From: Nitrospinota bacterium
Lineage (GTDB): Bacteria; UBA8248
Direction of reading: 5' to 3'
DNA length: 5,533 nucleotides
Assembly: GCA_003506735.1 (NCBI GenBank)
Contig: DNYS01000268.1
Coordinates: 1-5,533 of the forward strand
In this document: one piece after another, positions 4,701 through 5,533 of the stretch
How the letters are laid out: every line of letters begins with the position of its first letter
How positions within the stretch are numbered: position 1 is the stretch's first letter
The notes under the pieces: model-generated
What the model was told of the DNA's origin: nothing
The model's input: the letters and a program-made list of their open reading frames with translations, nothing else
The model's database searches: none
Position numbers and translations under genes: made by a program

Positions 4701-5533
4701 ATGCCGCGCAAGAAGGCAGGACCGCTGAGGCGGGGATGGACCACGGGAGCGTGCGCGGCGGCGGCGGCGAAGGCGGCCTATGCCGCGCTCCTGACGGGGG
4801 AGTTTCCCGACCCCGTGACCATTACCCTGCCTCGGGGGGAGACCCCGAGCTTTCCGCTGGCCACCGAGATTCTCACAGCGGGCGCCGCCAGCGCGGGCAT
4901 CGTAAAGGACGCCGGAGACGATCCGGACGTGACCCACGGGGCCCTCATCGTGGCCACCGTCAGGCGGCGCGATGGGGCGGCGGGCATCGTGTTCCGGGCG
5001 GGTGAGGGCGTCGGCACGGTCACCAAGCCCGGCCTTCCGGTGGGGGTGGGGGAGCCGGCCATCAATCCGGTTCCGCGCCGGATGATGAGCGAGGTGATCG
5101 CCGAGCTGGCGGAGCTCCACGGGGAGCCCGGGAGCGTCGAGATCGAAATTTCCGTTCCGGGCGGGGCGGAGATGGCCCTCAAGACCTGGAACCCGCGCCT
5201 GGGCATCGCCGGGGGGATTTCCATCCTGGGGACGACCGGGGTGGTGATCCCCTATTCGTGTTCGGCCTGGATTCATTCGATCCACAGCGGCATCGACGTG
5301 GCCCGCGCCACCGGCCTGAGCCATGTGGCCGGCTGCACGGGCTCGACCTCCGAGAGAGCGGTGCAAGCCCTCTATGGGCTGATCGATGGAGCCATGCTCG
5401 ATATGGGGGATTTCGCGGGAGGGATGCTCAAGTATCTCCGGCGGAACCCCATCCCGAAGCTCACGATTGGCGGCGGGTTCGGAAAACTGAGCAAACTGGC
5501 GCGGGGCCATCTCGACCTTCATTCGGGGCGCTC
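4701..5533 (+). CDS. cbiD: Cobalt-precorrin-5B (C1)-methyltransferase CbiD (3' end outside window)
   Basis: The first 277 codons of an expected ~360-380 are present, and the frame is open to the window edge. CbiD transfers a methyl group from S-adenosylmethionine to C1 of cobalt-precorrin-5B in the cobalt-early cobalamin route. Visible family motifs are GWTTGACAAAAAKAA (12-26), KDAGDDPDVTHG (69-80), TVTKPGLPVGVGEPAINP (106-123) followed by VPRRMM (124-129), and NPRLGIAGGISILGTTG (164-180). The region IPYSCSAWIHSIHSGIDVAR (183-202) with HVAGCTGSTSE (208-218) is the cysteine-containing version I associate with proteobacterial-type CbiD, in place of the 'VEPMSEEA' form of Gram-positives. The start ATG has a weak GGGA at 4688-4691, 9 bases upstream, and aligns with the family N-terminus. 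The gene is divergent from cobA; further cbi genes probably continue to the right, which cannot be seen here. Confidence 0.93.
   Translation, partial: MPRKKAGPLRRGWTTGACAAAAAKAAYAALLTGEFPDPVTITLPRGETPSFPLATEILTAGAASAGIVKDAGDDPDVTHGALIVATVRRRDGAAGIVFRAGEGVGTVTKPGLPVGVGEPAINPVPRRMMSEVIAELAELHGEPGSVEIEISVPGGAEMALKTWNPRLGIAGGISILGTTGVVIPYSCSAWIHSIHSGIDVARATGLSHVAGCTGSTSERAVQALYGLIDGAMLDMGDFAGGMLKYLRRNPIPKLTIGGGFGKLSKLARGHLDLHSGR

Noticed and set aside
4750..4774. GCG-rich triplet run near the cbiD start
   Set aside because: It encodes the conserved Ala-rich TTGACAAAAAKAA segment typical of CbiD, not a microsatellite of special meaning.
4596..5522. 308-residue minus-strand open frame opposite cbiD
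   Set aside because: CbiD motifs are continuous on the plus strand; this is another GC-driven shadow.

Overview
This window comes from a GC-rich bacterial chromosome: most third codon positions are G or C, GTG is used as a start, and long antisense shadow ORFs are common. Its main content is a cobalamin (vitamin B12) biosynthesis locus of the cobalt-early 'anaerobic' type. I cannot name the organism. The genes fit a GC-rich Gram-negative lineage (proteobacterial, or a deep-branching phylum such as Nitrospinota or Tectomicrobia), but that is impression and not evidence.

Layout. (1) Positions 3-206 hold the 3' end of a plus-strand gene whose C-terminus resembles the agmatine deiminase / bacterial peptidyl-arginine deiminase family. 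Its first ~60 bases contain a 17-G run and a 9-C run that look like bad sequence at a contig end. (2) Positions 207-379 are non-coding and carry two inverted repeats. (3) Positions 380-1417 (+) encode a complete zinc-dependent medium-chain dehydrogenase of the threonine/sorbitol dehydrogenase type. (4) Positions 1449-2399 (+) encode a GHMP-family kinase resembling PduX (L-threonine kinase). (5) Converging on it after only 16 bases, 3777-2416 (-) encodes cobyrinate a,c-diamide synthase (CbiA/CobB), preceded on the same strand by (6) uroporphyrinogen-III C-methyltransferase (CobA), 4599-3799 (-). (7) A ~100-base, comparatively AT-rich divergent intergenic region separates cobA from (8) cbiD, 4701 to the right edge (+), which is truncated by the window.

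How the genes work together. CobA commits uroporphyrinogen III to precorrin-2. CbiD methylates C1 of cobalt-precorrin-5B during ring contraction. CbiA amidates the a and c side chains of cobyrinate. The PduX-like kinase would supply L-threonine O-3-phosphate, precursor of the aminopropanol phosphate that links the corrin ring to the nucleotide loop. The dehydrogenase sits just upstream of the kinase, probably in one transcript. Its family includes enzymes that oxidise L-threonine, so a role in the same amino-alcohol branch is possible but unproven.

Nothing here is clearly a wholly new system. The points most worth a second look are the dehydrogenase-kinase pair beside B12 genes, the small overlapping ORFs that bridge two gene junctions, the palindromes upstream of the dehydrogenase, and the suspect homopolymers at the left edge.
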